Assembly: GCA_022749755.1 (NCBI GenBank)
Contig: CM040440.1
Location: 8,109,269 to 8,173,268 of the forward strand
Length of the DNA stretch: 64,000 nucleotides
Direction of reading: 5' to 3'
From: Azadirachta indica
Taxonomy: Eukaryota; Streptophyta; Magnoliopsida; Sapindales; Meliaceae
Positions within the stretch are counted from its first letter, which is position 1, and every line of letters starts with the position of its first letter. Positions 13,740 to 26,047 of the stretch are shown one piece after another. The position numbers were made by a program, and so were the translations under genes. The notes under the pieces were generated by a model, which was not told the origin of the DNA, did no database searches, and saw only the letters and a list, made by a program, of their open reading frames with translations.

Positions 13740-13820
13740 ATATGGATATAAAATTTTTCATAAGATGCAAATATAAATATGGAGGTACCTATACCGTCTC
13801 CTATTTGTTGTCATCCCTAC
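13740..13820. mobile_element. Possible hAT-type non-autonomous element end
   Basis: The block ends with TTGTCATCCCTACA, the complement of the TGTAGGGATGRCAA-type terminus seen in plant hAT elements and repeated at 14104 and 37849. The preceding GGTACCTATACCGTCTCC block is typical of such ends. A matching start and target duplication were not found, so this is only a fragment. Confidence 0.35.
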
Positions 13821-14103
13821 ACATAATACATTTTCATATATTCATACACAACTCATCCAAGAAAGCAAAAACAAAATTAAAATTAGAAGATATTTCTATC
13901 ATTGTCCTAAAGTATGTCTTAATCTTATAATACACAATGTTATAATAGACAAGTGTTAAATCTAACACCTAAAGGACAATCAGCTAAAAAGATAAGCTAT
14001 TAGAAAATTTTAAAAAAAAATTGTTTCTATCTTGTGTTTCTCTCTTTTATCTTTTAAAAATTTAATTTGATATAAGTGTAGGGTAGGTAAAATAAACACA
14101 TAT

Positions 14104-14225
14104 CTAGGGATGGCAATGGGTCGGGGATCCCCATCCCCGACCCCGACCTTGAATAGGTTAGAGTAAACCCATCCTCGACCTGTTTCTAGTTTGGCCAAAT
14201 CAGGGACGGGTTGGGGATTAAGAGC
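14104..14225. mobile_element. hAT-like terminus with G/C-rich palindromic patch
   Basis: TAGGGATGGCAATGGGTCGG starts a G/C-rich block in an otherwise AT-rich region. The block contains an inverted GGGGATCCCC core and ends in GGGTTGGGGA. The TAGGGATGGCAA start is shared with 37849. This is the usual look of a non-autonomous hAT-like end in plant DNA. Element limits are not resolved. Confidence 0.4.
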
Positions 14226-15099
14226 TTTAACCTAAAATCTGAAGGAATTTAAGCAATCCACTTACCACTACACCACTCATGCTTGATTAATGAAATGAGC
14301 AAATGGCATATATTTAAGTACATACATATTTAATTTCTATTATTACAAATATTATTTATTTTAAGTTTGCAATCATTTTATTTTTTGTATACTCTTGAAA
14401 TTGAAGTAAAAGGACCTACTTAATATTTTCAATAGTAGTAATATTATGCAATCATTTTATTTTTAACATTATTGTTGTAAATTGAAGTTCGATGATATTT
14501 TTTTTTTTTGCATTTTTCTGTAAACATATATATTCTACACTAAAATGCCCCAATTTCTCATTATTATATATTTCTACACTAAAACCTAATCTCAATCCAT
14601 ATTAATTAGAATAATAATAACTAAGTTTTGTTAAATGAATCGTGATTAAAAACTAGTCTAATGAGCATGATATCATAATCATAAAGTAAAGTTCAATTCT
14701 CAAAGTTATTATAAAATTAAAATATATAATATAAATGAGTTTAGAACTTAATATTCTCAAATTTGATTAATACATTTAATATACTTTTCTTATTAACCTA
14801 TATAAATAGAAAAATAAAGAAGTATAATAGTAGATTATAATTGAATTTTCAATATAATTGATAATATTAGAGAAAATATATTAAATCAATCTTGCACTTT
14901 TTTATCTTTAGATAATTTTGCAAAAATATATTTTAAGGGTGGTTGTGAAAAGGTGCGGTTTTCTTTAGTGTTGGATTTTTCTTACATAGATATATAACTA
15001 TATATAACTATATATATATATATATATGACTAAGAATTTAAGATTTTAAAAAAATGTAACAATATTACATAAAGGACCTAATGCATTAAATTTTAAAAA

Positions 15100-15950
15100 A
15101 ATGTAATATTTGATTTTTCTTAAATTAATTATTAAATGTAGGATAAATGATAATTACATCAATTTGATTGAAACAATTTATATAAAATATTACAGATAAT
15201 AAAAATTTTGTTAGAATAAAATATTAAAATTTGATTGATACATTTACTATAATATTTTTATTAACTTATATAAATAAGAAAAAAAATAATTATAATAGTA
15301 AATTATTTAATTGAATTGATAAAATTATATAAATGTATTAAATCAATCTTTTTTTATTTTTTGATAATTTTGCATAAAAACATTTTGTTTGGTAAATAAA
15401 AAGTAAAATTTGAAGAGAAAAAAATCTTTTAGAATGTATTTGCTTTTTGCTAATCTTATCATATTATATTAAAACAAATTAATTTATCAACAAATTTCGA
15501 TTATTTTTATTTTATCAAAATTTATTGTTCTAAATCTTAGTTATTAACAATTATTTAATTTTATTAGTTTTGATTATTTTAGTAAATTTTTTATTAAGAA
15601 AATAAATTTTAAAAATTTTAAAATTGATTGAATTCAAAATTTGTAAATATTTATGAATTATGATTGTACAATAATATGAAGGACTTAATTGATGAAATTA
15701 AAAAATTATAAAATTTTTTAAAGGAGGGCTATTATCACTTTTCTTCCCTGAGGTATCGTGTATTATCAATTAGATGGCTAGGATTGGACAAATAGGCAAA
15801 CACCTTCCTTAAATTTTTGATACCGTTACTTGACTTAACATAAAAGAGGGTATTTCGATCATTTAGTAAAAATTAAAAGAACTTTCATCTCACACCTCAC
15901 ATTCATCTATTTTTTAATAAAAAACTTTTTTAAAATAAACTTCAAGGAAA
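15100..15950 (+). repeat. Left arm of a large inverted repeat (AT-rich part)
   Basis: Read on the other strand, 37925-38740 matches this block over its whole length. The clearest part is 15740-15900: a GAGGTATCGTGTATTATCAA start, a TAGATGGCTAGGATT block, ATTTTTGATACCGTTACTTG and CATCTCACACCTCACATT. In both places the block lies next to an HSP60 copy, on its upstream side, so the duplication covered block and gene together. Confidence 0.85.
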
Positions 15951-16790
15951 GGCTTAAAGCAATACAACTAAATAATTAAAAAAAAACAATATGTAAGTTT
16001 TGACAAATTAATTAAATTATGTATAATAAAAGACAAACTCAACTCTAGCAATTCAAACTTGCATAACTCAAGAAACGAATATGCAAAACCAAGCAAAACC
16101 AAAAACCTACAACCAATATGCCAAACAACACAGACATTCCAACTTGTAATAGCAGTTAAAACACAGCTAAAAATCGGCATTCTAACATGCCTAACCCAGA
16201 AACAATAGCATGCCATACCCACCTCCATTGCCTGCCATACCTCCTCCATCCCCACCACTCTTTCATCTACCTTACCCACCACCAGCACCACCACCTTTAT
16301 TTTTTTCACACCTTACCCACTACTCCTTCCAACCATACCCAACACCCACCACCCTTCCCAACCATATCCAACACACTAATCCAATGGATTATCATCAGGT
16401 TTTCCCAAGTACATAGCTTCTTGTTCTCTAAGTTGTAGCATTTGTAATTGTCTCTACATCTCCGCAAAATTCATTTTATGATCCAAGTATACAACTTGAT
16501 GTATTACAATACCATGAATTCTGAAATTTTCCTTGGCAAAATTCTTCCCAAGCCCGTGGGTTCTCGAAATCAATCTAGCATGATCATGTAGACGATTCGC
16601 CGAAATCAAGATATTAATTGTAAGAAAAGTTCTCTATTTTGTGAGAAACTAAGAAGAATTAGAAAGAACAGAGAGAGATGTTGTGTGCTTATTAACATGA
16701 AACTATCAAATATTTAAAATGTTTTAGATTAAATTGATATACAAAATAAATAAAGGGCTTTATTGATTAATATGTAAAACAATTCGATTG
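15951..16790. other. Segment with proline- or glycine-coding low-complexity tract
   Basis: This piece sits between the inverted-repeat block and the HSP60 upstream region. On the + strand 16210-16416 reads as a proline-rich frame (repeated YPPP and PPPSPP). On the other strand the same DNA reads as a broken glycine-rich frame, preceded by a short amphipathic segment containing LQMLQLREQEAM. The minus-strand reading resembles the tail of a plant transposon-encoded coiled-coil/Gly-rich protein, but neither reading is intact and I cannot name a family. Confidence 0.3.
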
Positions 16791-16978
16791 AGGTAATATT
16801 TACGAAACCGTTAAGGACTGAAGTGACATTTACCATGTGGCATCTGACAAAGTACACTTCAATGTCCAAATCCAATCTCTTTGCAGATTTCGGTAAATAT
16901 TGTTTTAAGATACCCTAGGTCGCTGTCAAAGTACATAACACTTGCTAACTACTTCGAAGCAGATCGGCGGATCCACGA

Positions 16979-18720
16979 TGCTTTTAGCCTCTAGATTGAA
17001 GTTTGTGCTTTGTAGCTTTACTTTTAAATTTAATAGTTTTCAAAGGCCAGACTATTACGAAGCAAATCTGCATTTTGGTTATTTATATATATTGTAGGTT
17101 GGCCAAAATTACTTTTAAATTTAATAGTATCTATTAGGTGAGATTTGTCTTATTTATTATTCTTTTTATAATGTCAAGATTTGCTATTTTGTTATTAAAT
17201 TAATGGATGTTTATGGAATTTTATATGTATCGAGGTTGCTCGTAGTTTCGGTGGAAGCGAAAACTCCGCCTCTTTTGAAGAAAGCCCTTTCAAAGTCAGT
17301 GAGTCACGCATTATTATATTGGCAATTTGCTTATTATATTTTACCTTTTAGTTTTGAATTTTGTTATTGGTTGCTGATGCTATAGGATTATGAATATGAT
17401 ATTCCGCAGGACATTCTCCCTTGTAAGATAGAAAATCCTGCATGTGATGTGATTCAAGAGGATTGGGTCATTGTTAGAGGTAATATGGTAAGCAAGTATT
17501 TTGGTTGAATGGATGGATGGTTATTTAGTTTTATATGCGTACATTTTGCAAGCTTCAAATATACCCCTGTTGTATGCCGAGCTCTATATCAGGAGGGGTA
17601 CAAAGCCCTGTTCATAGGGGAGTCTATGGTAATCATATGAGTCACAGGGTTGGAATGGCAATAGCTGCAGTTGATAAATACTTAAAAGCGTAAAGCATTA
17701 AAGATTAGGCAAAAGAAAGAAATTTTCCAAGTTTACATTCTGAGTTTTTTCTTATTTTAGATTAGGAGTACTTCATTGGGAAGGATTATGCTTGACAAGG
17801 GGTTGTTGTGATGTGTGTATGGCTTCAATTATTTTTATTGTTCATTTCTCTTCAAAGCTTGCAACAACAATTAGCGATAGAAGGGTTGCAGAGCTCACAG
17901 CTAAGGGTGTGGAGAAAGTTGGAGATGATGGTTTACTTTATGTAATGGTAAGCTAGTTGCTTGTTGAAATTTTGCCATCCTTTCCTCTTTATTTGCTATC
18001 AATTATTCATTATGTACATTGGATTCTTTCATTACTATTCCTCTTCGTTTTAGAATTTAGATCCATTTGGCATGATGTAGCTTGTATGTTGCCTTTCTCT
18101 GTTTATTCCTTTTATAGAACTTATCATGCATATAACTAAGTGGTGGGCATGGTTCTATTTTTTTAGCTTTGATTACGTGTTTATTATGCCTACTCTTTCA
18201 CTTATGCCTACTTAAATTTTTTGAAAAGAGACAAACCAAGATAGGAACATTCTTTTTTGTTTTTGTTTTTTAATTTTTTATAAAATTACTCTTTTTACCA
18301 TTTCAATTATAGATAGAAACATCATTTTTTTTTGTTTTTGTTTTTGTTTTTTAATTTTGTATAAGATTATGCTTTTTATGTTACTGTTTTTTAGTTGTTA
18401 AATTTAACATTTTTAAATTATAATGTGGCTTGTTATAAGATAAAACATACTTTAGGGCAATGACAAAATATCTCCCGATTTTATTTTTGTTTTTGCGTGA
18501 TTGGATGAGTTGAGCATGATAAATCACAAGGATTTTTTGCTAAATGATAAAATAATATGCGAAAATGTATTATGCTTCTCTTTCTCCACCCATAAATCAT
18601 TTTCCTTCTTTATAATGATATTATGTCCTTTTCATTATAAGATAATTTTCTTGGGCAAATCATTACTCTTTTTTGTTCAAACAAACCATCACGGATACAT
18701 CAAAATATGAATCTTTCAGC
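16979..18720 (+). pseudogene. HSP60-like copy A (5' half, broken)
   Basis: The upstream 190 bp and the start (ATG at 16979, MLLAS) match the start of copy D at 54382. Exon 3 is recognisable at about 17270-17295, and exon 4 starts at 17386 (DYEYDIPQDILP). Exon 5 covers about 17554-17730. Exon 6 lies at about 17860-17948 (LATTISDRRVAEL, ending VGDDGLLYVM). Defects: the exon 5 acceptor reads CAAG instead of CAGG, exon 5 carries frameshifts and a premature stop after DKYLK, and everything after intron 6 is replaced by a copia 3' end at about 18722. In intact relatives this gene encodes a mitochondrial chaperonin subunit; this copy cannot. Confidence 0.85.
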
Positions 18721-18903
18721 AACAAGCCTGATGAATTTGAAAGTTAAATCTATTTTGTTACAGTAGATACAAGTCTCGTGGATCAAATGTCGGCTGATTT
18801 TATTATTAATATTATTCTAGCTGAGCATATATAACTCTTTTACCGTATGTGAGCACCAAAAGTGCAGCTACTCCTTTTTTACTTTCTTTATTAATGAGGT
18901 TGG

Positions 18904-19451
18904 TGTTAGGTAGAGAAAATTCGAATTTAAGTAGTGGTTGGTAAGTGGAGAAATTTGTGTAGTAAATTGTGAAATGTGTATGGAGAAAGGGGAGAAGGAA
19001 ACCACTATAAATACCTGACCCTTTCCACCATTCCATTCATCCTAAAATCATTCATTGAGAGTTTATACAAAAAGAGAAATATTAGTTTCTTCTTTGTGTT
19101 GTACTTTTCACTTAGAGTTGTTTTTCCTATTTCGAGAAAGAGTGTGAAATACTCCTATTTAGAGAGTTGTTCTTTCCTTGTTATTAGAGAGAAAGAGAGT
19201 TGTAATCTCCACTTTAAAATAGTGAAATACTCCTTTAATTGCCCGTGGTTTTTACCATTATTTGTTTAGAAGTTTTCCACGTAAAATATTTGTGTCGATT
19301 TATTTTGCTGCTTTATTTTACTATAGACGGTTGTATCTCCTACTTATTATTGTTATTTTGATGGAGGGTTATACCTCCTACATAACGTTTGTTTTCATTG
19401 TTTTTTCAATTCCATTGTAATTGTGTTGCTTCGACCCATAATTTCCCTACA
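18904..19451 (+). repeat. Copia 3' LTR, 548 bp
   Basis: Ends are TGTTAGG and CCCTACA (short inverted repeats, TG...CA). It contains TATAAATA at 19006, a GTGGTTTTTACC block and a TTTTCCACGTAAA block at about 19273, both typical for LTRs of plant copia elements. The long pyrimidine-rich tail fits the R-U5 part. Confidence 0.7.
19006..19013 (+). promoter_or_regulatory. TATA box of the copia LTR
   Basis: TATAAATA lies about 100 bp inside the LTR, followed by CCTGACC and a run resembling a transcription start region. It would drive the retroelement and, in its present position, could read into the inverted HSP60 fragment. Confidence 0.55.
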
Positions 19452-20165
19452 TTAGCTAAAAAGCTGGTTAGTGTATGTATCACATTAACGTAAGGTGAGA
19501 ATTTACCAAAATTAACCAACCTGGCCTCTAGTGAAAATGGCAAGGTCCTGCAAGATTGTGTTATTATCTTCTCCGTTTACCATAGCAACGACGATATTAA
19601 CCTAGATCCAAATAAAGAATCTACCATAACTAATAGATGTATAAAAACAACATTTGTAAAATTAAGATAATAACTCGATGATATAAGATGCTTTAAACAT
19701 GCATTAGTTAAAATCTATGAGATAATCTCATTTGATATTGGTAAATTTCCACGTCATCTTCACTCTTGAAATTAAAGATTAGTTTGAATAATGTAAATTA
19801 TAATGTTTGGTCACATATTAATATTAAGGTTGGACAAAACCGAAGAGTCAAACAATGTAGACTATCAATTGTATGTACTTTTAAATAGCTTTGATTTGAT
19901 CTTAAACGACTGTCTTTTAATTTTAAAAAGTTCCAAAAAATAACTGAAAGTTGGTACTAGTAAAAAATTTCAATAAAGCGATACATAAATATTAATTATT
20001 AATTGAAAATTATATGAACCTAAAATATTCTTATGCATATTTATGTAAAATATAAACGTAAAAGTTTTACCTATTAATTTATACCATAATTGAAAAAAAA
20101 ACAAAATAACACTTGAAACAAATAGAATTAATATCCTCTAGCAGTTTAGTTTGCTTGTTTTTAGA
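19452..20165 (-). pseudogene. Inverted HSP60-like fragment (exon 10 and flanking introns)
   Basis: On the minus strand, 19521-19601 is an 81-bp exon of exactly the size of exon 10 in copy D. It is still open (begins VNIVVAMVNGEDNN, ends FTRGQ), with a GT donor after CAG and an AG acceptor before. The flanking introns match introns 9 and 10 of copies B and D. No other exon is present. The piece lies back to back with the GSA pseudogene; the same two gene families are fused in the inverted copy at 34190. Confidence 0.85.
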
Positions 20166-20299
20166 AATGAAGTAGAGTCTATTGTCTTCTTTAACAGATA
20201 TCAGTTCAGAAAGACATGAGAGTGACAATTTAACGAGCTGCTAGACTACGAATACAGCCACAGAAGTGGAAGTTGGGTTAGAGCTTTTTCATAGCGTTC

Positions 20300-22371
20300 C
20301 TTCTTCATCTGGTAGTGGCATCAAAATGATGTTCTCTGCTGAAGAGAAGAAGAAACTTTTCACTTTAAGAGAAATCTGAAGAAGCTTTCAGTGGCCCCAA
20401 GGTAATTCAGATGTATTTACGCTTTTTACATTTTCTTAACAGTTGTTTCAGATTTCAGAAGCAATGTGATTATTGATATGTGATGAAGCGATGATAACTA
20501 ATGTGTGATGTTATTTGATTGATTTGAAGATATGGGTTGAATTGAAGCACAAAATTAATTTCAGTTGTTTATGAAGTAATCAAGCCTGGGAATGCAGAAA
20601 ATCTGGAACTGTATTTTTAAGCTTGATTTTTCTACCCCAGCTGTGATTGATCGTTTCGAAGGAAAAGCCATGGGAGGCAGAGGCTCGGTATTTGTTCTAT
20701 TTTTGAGCTGCATTTTTTCTTTCATATTTCAAAAAGTTTTTTGTTTTCTTGACTTTAGCTCGTGACAATTTTGGTAGAAATTGATGCCTGGAGGTGTAGA
20801 TTCACCAGTTCGTGCCTTTAAATCTGTTGGCGGACAACCTATTGTGTTTGATTCTGTCAAGGGCTCTCACATTTGGGATATTGATGGCAGTGAGTGCATT
20901 GACTAAGTTGGTCTTGGGGGCCAGCTTAGCGGTCATGTGGATGATCAGGTTCTATTCTTCTTCCAATAACTTAATAATTAACTTCTCATTTCAGTATTCA
21001 TAAATGTTGTGCCCTGCAGTTGGTTTCATTTCTTGCGGCAAGAACATTTTAATTACTGTGATGCTTGATTTTTCCCGCCATCTTTGCAGTTTTTTGGTGA
21101 AAATATGATTTAACATCTGTTTCTACTACAGAAATAGTTTCTGATAGAGTTCTTAGTCTCTTATATAAAATAACCTACCTTGATACCACACTGTCTTGCT
21201 TATGGTAGATTTGCAATTTCTTTTTTGTCCTTTTCTCTCGATTTGTCATCCAAGTCTCTTAGTTATTAGTAGGTATATATTTGTACAACTCGTCTTCTTA
21301 CTCTCAAGTTAAACATAGGTATTAGGCCTTGGCTGAAAATATGAAGAAAGGAACCAGCTTTCGTGCTCCTTGTCTTCTAGAGAATGTTTTGGCAGAGATG
21401 GTAATCTCAGCTGTTCCAAGTATAGAAATGGTACGGTTTGTTAACTCGGGCACAGAAGCATGTAGGGGTGTGCTTCCCCTGGCGCGTGCCTTTACAGTTT
21501 GGGAGAAGATCATCAAATTTGAGGGTTGTTACCATGGGCATGCTGATTCATATCTGGTCCAGCCTTGCAGTGGAGTTGCTATCCTAGGACTTCCTGACTC
21601 CCTTGGTGTCTCCAAAGGAGCCAGTTGTGGAACTCTAACAGCCGCCTACAATGATATCTTGGCTGCATCTATTTCAGGACAACAAAGGAGAGATTGCTGC
21701 AATTATACTTGAACCAGTTTTGGAAATTCTGGCTTCATTGCTCATATACCCTTCTTAATGCTGCATGCAGCTCACCAAAGAGAATGGTGCTCTCCTGATC
21801 TTTGACTAACTGATGACGGGATTTTGTTTGGCTTATGGTGGTGCTCAGGAGTATTTTGGCATAACTCCTGATTTGACAACTTTTGGAAAGATGGTGGTGG
21901 TTTGCCAGTCAGCGCTTATGGACGAAGGAGGGATATTATGGATATGGTGGCATGAGCAGGACCGATGTACCAGGCTGGGACCTTCAGTGGGAACCCATTG
22001 GTGATGACTGCAGGGATACAGACGCTAAAATGTTGAAGGAGCGTAGAACTTGTGAATATTTGGATAAAATCACAAGGGAACTTGTCAAAGGCATCATTGA
22101 TGTTGGAAAAAAGGGAGAGGCATATATGCAGGATGTTTGGATTTTTCTTTACAGAAGGGCCTGTTAACTTTGGTATATATGAGGATCCAAAGGCAAGCGA
22201 CATCACAAAGTTTGTGGGGATCCACAGGGGAATGCTGGAGGAACGTGTATATTTCCCACCTTCACCATTTGAGGGTGGGCTTACAAGCTTAGCACATACA
22301 TCAGAAGAACTCAACAGACAATAGCACCTGCTGAGATGGTTTTCAGGCAGATTTAGAGCGTATTGTTGCAT
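20300..22371 (+). pseudogene. Glutamate-1-semialdehyde 2,1-aminomutase pseudogene
   Basis: GSA aminomutase (plastid, PLP enzyme) makes 5-aminolevulinate for chlorophyll and haem. Resemblance covers nearly the whole protein. A first exon piece at 20320-20401 reads SIKMMFSAEEKKKLFTL; 20777-20948 reads [19 protein letters not shown]. The segment at 21329-21712 contains FVNSGTEAC and [12 protein letters not shown]. 21813 onward reads [15 protein letters not shown] followed by TTFGK, where the PLP lysine is expected. The end lies at about 22330-22371. Defects: a stop replacing Tyr in the ECID-YVG segment, loss of the following Gly/Trp stretch, frameshifts near 21680, 21900 and 22130, a stop in LLIFD-, and a stop in exon 1. 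Some introns of the usual gene appear to be retained and others absent. No functional product is possible. Confidence 0.92.
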
Positions 22372-24805
22372 CTTGAAAGACTTTCACCTATTTCTTGCCT
22401 CTTCTCTTTCCCTTTTCCATACCATTGCCTGGCTACCAATTTTGTAGATTAATTTGCAGTTCTTTTTTGGGCGTATCTTTCCCCTGAACACTTTTTTGTT
22501 TAATTTAAAGGAAGTTCTTGTATTTTGGTAGCTGTTGAGTGAAATAAACTGTTAAAGCCTGCTTGTCGTTCAGCTAGTACATGCTTTTCCCTTGATCTGT
22601 TTCACCATTCTCTTACCAGAGCCAACAGATTATTACAATGTAGGATTAATACACATGAAAAATTAGTATTATATCACTTCATCTGATCTTTTAGTCCATG
22701 AAAAATAATTCATCATTAAGACAGCCATTTCTCTGAACATTGATTCCAGAATCAGTCTTTACTTATAGTAGCCTATGCAGCTGCGGTAACTGTCACAATA
22801 ATTCGAGCTATTCAAGAAGAGAAATGCAAATGAGGACGTATTTGCTTACTTGTTTTTAATTTTATGCATGAGTGTGCTTGAAGGCATGTCAGTTTTGTAT
22901 TACATGGTTAATGTGATTTTTTTTTTTTTTTTGGTTGGGAAATGCATGGTTAATATGAAGTTTATGTATTAGTTTAATGATGTCTTCTGGTAACAGTAAT
23001 GCAAATAGTGAAACATATTAAATTCCCTTTTTGTCCATGTTATACGGCTGTCTGTTTTCGTTTGTAGGAACACATAGGTGAGAATATTGCAGTTAGTATA
23101 ACCTATGCTTCCTAGCATTCATGAATGTTGTAACAAAATAGAGCAAGGATGGTTTTCCTTTTCACAGATCATACAGCATATGCCATAGAGAGCTTAGATG
23201 ACTTTGGGAACATGGCTACATTATGGACACTGCACAGTGCTGGAACAAAATTTAATTCAGGATAAAGTTGAGATTTCTCAATTTGAAATTCTTCTATCTC
23301 GTTGCTAGTCTTGAGAACTTTGTTTTGTTTAGAGAATTAATTTTTTCCTTGGTTATATGACATATATTGGTCAATATTCTGTATATTTCTTACAAGCTCA
23401 AACTTCAGTTTAATTGTTGCATATTGAAGCTGGGATGGTGAAGTAACAGTATATTGCAGGGGTCGTTGGGGTATGTCCCGCGGGTGAGGTAATTTCTTGT
23501 TTATTTAGGTAATAATGTAATTCACATCAAATTTGTTAAATTTTTGATAAGTTGGAAGTAAAAAATGTAAAATATGTACATGACCAATGATTTTCCTCCT
23601 TTAAAAGTTGGAGGAAGTAAAATAAAAACGTAAAACATATACATGGCCAATGATTTTCCTCCTTGAAAACTGGAGGAAGTAAAATATGTAAAGATGTTCC
23701 CAAGAAGAATGGATTAACTTTGCTATAAATAGTAGAACGTGCAAAATAGATTAAATTTTGGATAGGCTGTCATGTGAGTCCTTCAATTTTCAATGGAAAT
23801 CTAGTAATATGTATTCTACCTATTTTGTACACATTCAGCCTAAAATAGAAAGTCTTGGTGCTAAATCACTTACTTCTGTGTGAGAATAGTCTGAAGCTTA
23901 TTTTCTTTCTGTTGCTAAAATCCAATCATGGGATATTGAATTTTGCATTTGCGTAGTCTATAATAATTTGTAGCATTCTTTTTCTTTTTCTAGGGAGATA
24001 TAACTTGGAAATTGTCTTCGGAACATGGAATTGCATGCGTAGGTGGGGATTTATTTTGCAAAATCGTCAATATTGTTTTATTTCTTTTTGTTGTGACTAT
24101 TTTCGTATTTTAATGGGTTTTTTAACAATTATAGATTTCTTAAAATTTTCTTACATTGACACATTTAAGTTCTAATTGTAGGTTAGTGGTGACATGATAG
24201 TGTCGGATAAATGATAAGTGTTGCAGTTGGCAAATGATGAGCCGAACCTTTTTTCTACGATTGACTTGAAAGATGACATTTAGATAAATTTAGAATCTGT
24301 AATCTGTCGCATTCTGTCATGTTAATTAATTGATGTTTCATTTGAAAATGCTTTAGCATTGGCATTGGTTTCTAAACGTGCTTTTAGTCAGGTTATGACT
24401 GAGATTTATCCCAAACATGACATTTCATTTTTGTTTTTCTTCTCAGCAATTGTTGATGCAAACATAACTTATAATGCTAAAACGGGAATGAGTACTGCAG
24501 AGGTGAGGCTTTTTGTTTGCCCCTTCTTATTGTAGTATCATAGTTTCCATTGCCAATGAGATGGGAGAGAGTGATAGAGGGGATAGGGTTGGAATTTCTG
24601 CTGGTGCGTTTTCTGCACCAAAGTGTTTTCTGCAAAAATGAGATGCCATGGGCTTAAGATTTATTTATTTTCTACGTTACGTAGAGGTTATTATGCAAAA
24701 TTAAGTGCTGGGACAAACAATGTGTGAGTAAGCGACTAGGAAAGCAGTCCATGCATTCATTTTTTTTATATATTAAATTTTCCATTTGAAGCAAGTTTCC
24801 AGATT
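22372..24805. other. Non-coding DNA downstream of GSA with unresolved exon-like scraps
   Basis: No continuous gene was recognised. Short segments flanked by splice-like sites (around 24181-24290 and 24447-24502) could be exon remnants, but they contain stops or are too short to assign. A 17-base T run lies at about 22919-22935. A three-unit repeat lies at 23551-23690. The rest is AT-rich. Confidence 0.4.
23551..23690. repeat. 55-62-bp direct tandem repeat, about 2.4 units
   Basis: Units beginning GTTGGA-AGTAAAA occur at 23551, 23606 and 23668. Each of the first two ends CCAATGATTTTCCTCCTT. The third is cut after AGTAAAATATGTAAAG. Differences are few, so the array is recent. Confidence 0.8.
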
Positions 24806-25263
24806 GATACGAACCCCGAGTATATTAAACTTGAGACCCAATATCTTTACACATGGAAGCAACCTCTTGGAAAGTTAAAATCATATTCACCCAAGTCTGC
24901 AATCCAATTTCAACTTATGAAATAGAACCTTAAAATAAATACCCTCAAAGTAATTAGCTTTGATTGTAAGAACCTTAATTCAAGCAAGAATCAAAACAAG
25001 AGAAAACACTCTCAATTTAATTTCATTAGAAAAAGTAATTCCCTCTTCATGGGAGCATGTGGCTGAATATATAAGGGTACAAGAGATGAGTAACCCTAAT
25101 TAGAGTGTTTGGCCACAAAATTAAACTTATTCTAACTTAAAATAAAATAAACTGAATTTGGGCTTAATAATTAGCGTTAACAGCCCAAACTATAAATATA
25201 TGTTTATAAATAAAACTAAAATAGCTAATGGGCTTGAACAGCAACTTAGCCCAAACTGACACA
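24806..25263 (-). mobile_element. Probable LTR of a Ty3-gypsy element (minus strand)
   Basis: On the minus strand the block starts near TGTGTCAG (25263) and ends GGTTCGTATCA at 24806, a common LTR end in plant gypsy elements. It contains an ATATATAAGGG-like region in the middle on the complementary strand. It lies just beyond the 3' end of a gypsy polyprotein fragment, as a 3' LTR should. The boundaries are estimates. Confidence 0.5.
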
Positions 25264-25406
25264 TGGAATCCGAAACTTGCATCATGATGACGATCTGATT
25301 CGAACTGCAATTAAAAGACTTGAACATGCTTGCTTAGCCTTGAGACATCATTCGAATATGGCCTTATACAAATTTGAGAAGTTGAATTCCGTAGAAGCTT
25401 TAATCT

Positions 25407-25799
25407 TTAGGTTTTGCCTTCTTGTATTTGTGTCAATGTTACCAAGCTCTGATTATTGTCTTGAAGTCCAAGCTTGATATTTGACTCTTTCTTACACTCT
25501 TGAATTGTTGCAAGATCATCCCACAAACCTTGAATCATCCCATTCAATGCATCTTTGAATTTCTTCATTCTTGCTCTTGTAACGAGACCATTAGGTAGCT
25601 GAATTGGATCATTGCTCTTGTGTGCATCCGTATTTGCATCACAGCTGGTCATTCTATAACTTTGCATAATGTATTCCCACAAAAAGGTTCCCTTTTTTTC
25701 CAACTTTAAGAGAGCGAATAGCATTTCAAGTTTTCTGAAGTCCAACTCTAGCAGATGATGATAGTTTTGAGAATGAGGCTTGTTAGTCACATGATACAA
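25407..25799 (-). pseudogene. C-terminal end of a gypsy polyprotein
   Basis: A 130-codon minus-strand frame contains LPNGLVTRARMKKFKDAL, matching the conserved 'GPxTRARAKKxKEAL' segment near the C-terminus of many plant Ty3-gypsy polyproteins (after the integrase chromatin-binding part). The frame then ends normally. Upstream protease, reverse transcriptase and integrase are missing. It reads toward the LTR-like block at 24806-25263, so the two form the 3' remnant of one element. Confidence 0.7.
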
Positions 25800-26047
25800 C
25801 TCTGGGATGAAGCTTTTGCTTGCACTCTTATGTCTTTGGTAGTTCCGCTAAATCCGTTAAGTTTTCTGTAATTGGTCAGTATAAGTTGTTTACTAGTCTC
25901 CTCAGGCATTAGAGTCAGATGGAAGAGAATAGTATGCGCATATACTGAATCTAGAAGTATCTTCTATTCAATGCAGGCGGGTGACTCTGGTGGTGATATG
26001 CCCTTGAAGGCAAATACTGCTTGTACAAAGTTTACCAGGATTAGTAT
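25800..26047. other. Short non-coding spacer
   Basis: Nothing recognisable lies between the gypsy remnant and the inverted TRIM-like copy. Confidence 0.4.

Larger units (their letters stand above)
12301..15100. other. AT-rich non-coding stretch with transposon scraps
   Basis: No gene was recognised. The frame at 12288-12557 has no family signal. Near-duplicate blocks lie at about 13478-13530 and 13535-13590 (TATATTAATTTTxAAACATTAAAA). hAT-like end motifs occur near 13808 and 14104. The rest is A/T runs and short TA tracts, for example near 15000-15025. Confidence 0.5.
18722..19451 (+). mobile_element. 3' end of a Ty1-copia retrotransposon
   Basis: The first part (about 18730-18830) reads DTSLVDQMSADF, resembling the RNase H end of copia polyproteins (usual motif about QxADxxTK). 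A purine-rich GAGGTTGG tract at 18896-18903 acts as polypurine tract. The LTR then runs from TGTTAGG at 18904 to CCCTACA at 19451. At 19452 the sequence returns to inverted HSP60 intron DNA. No 5' LTR, gag or integrase is present, so this is a truncated copy inside the HSP60 region. Confidence 0.65.
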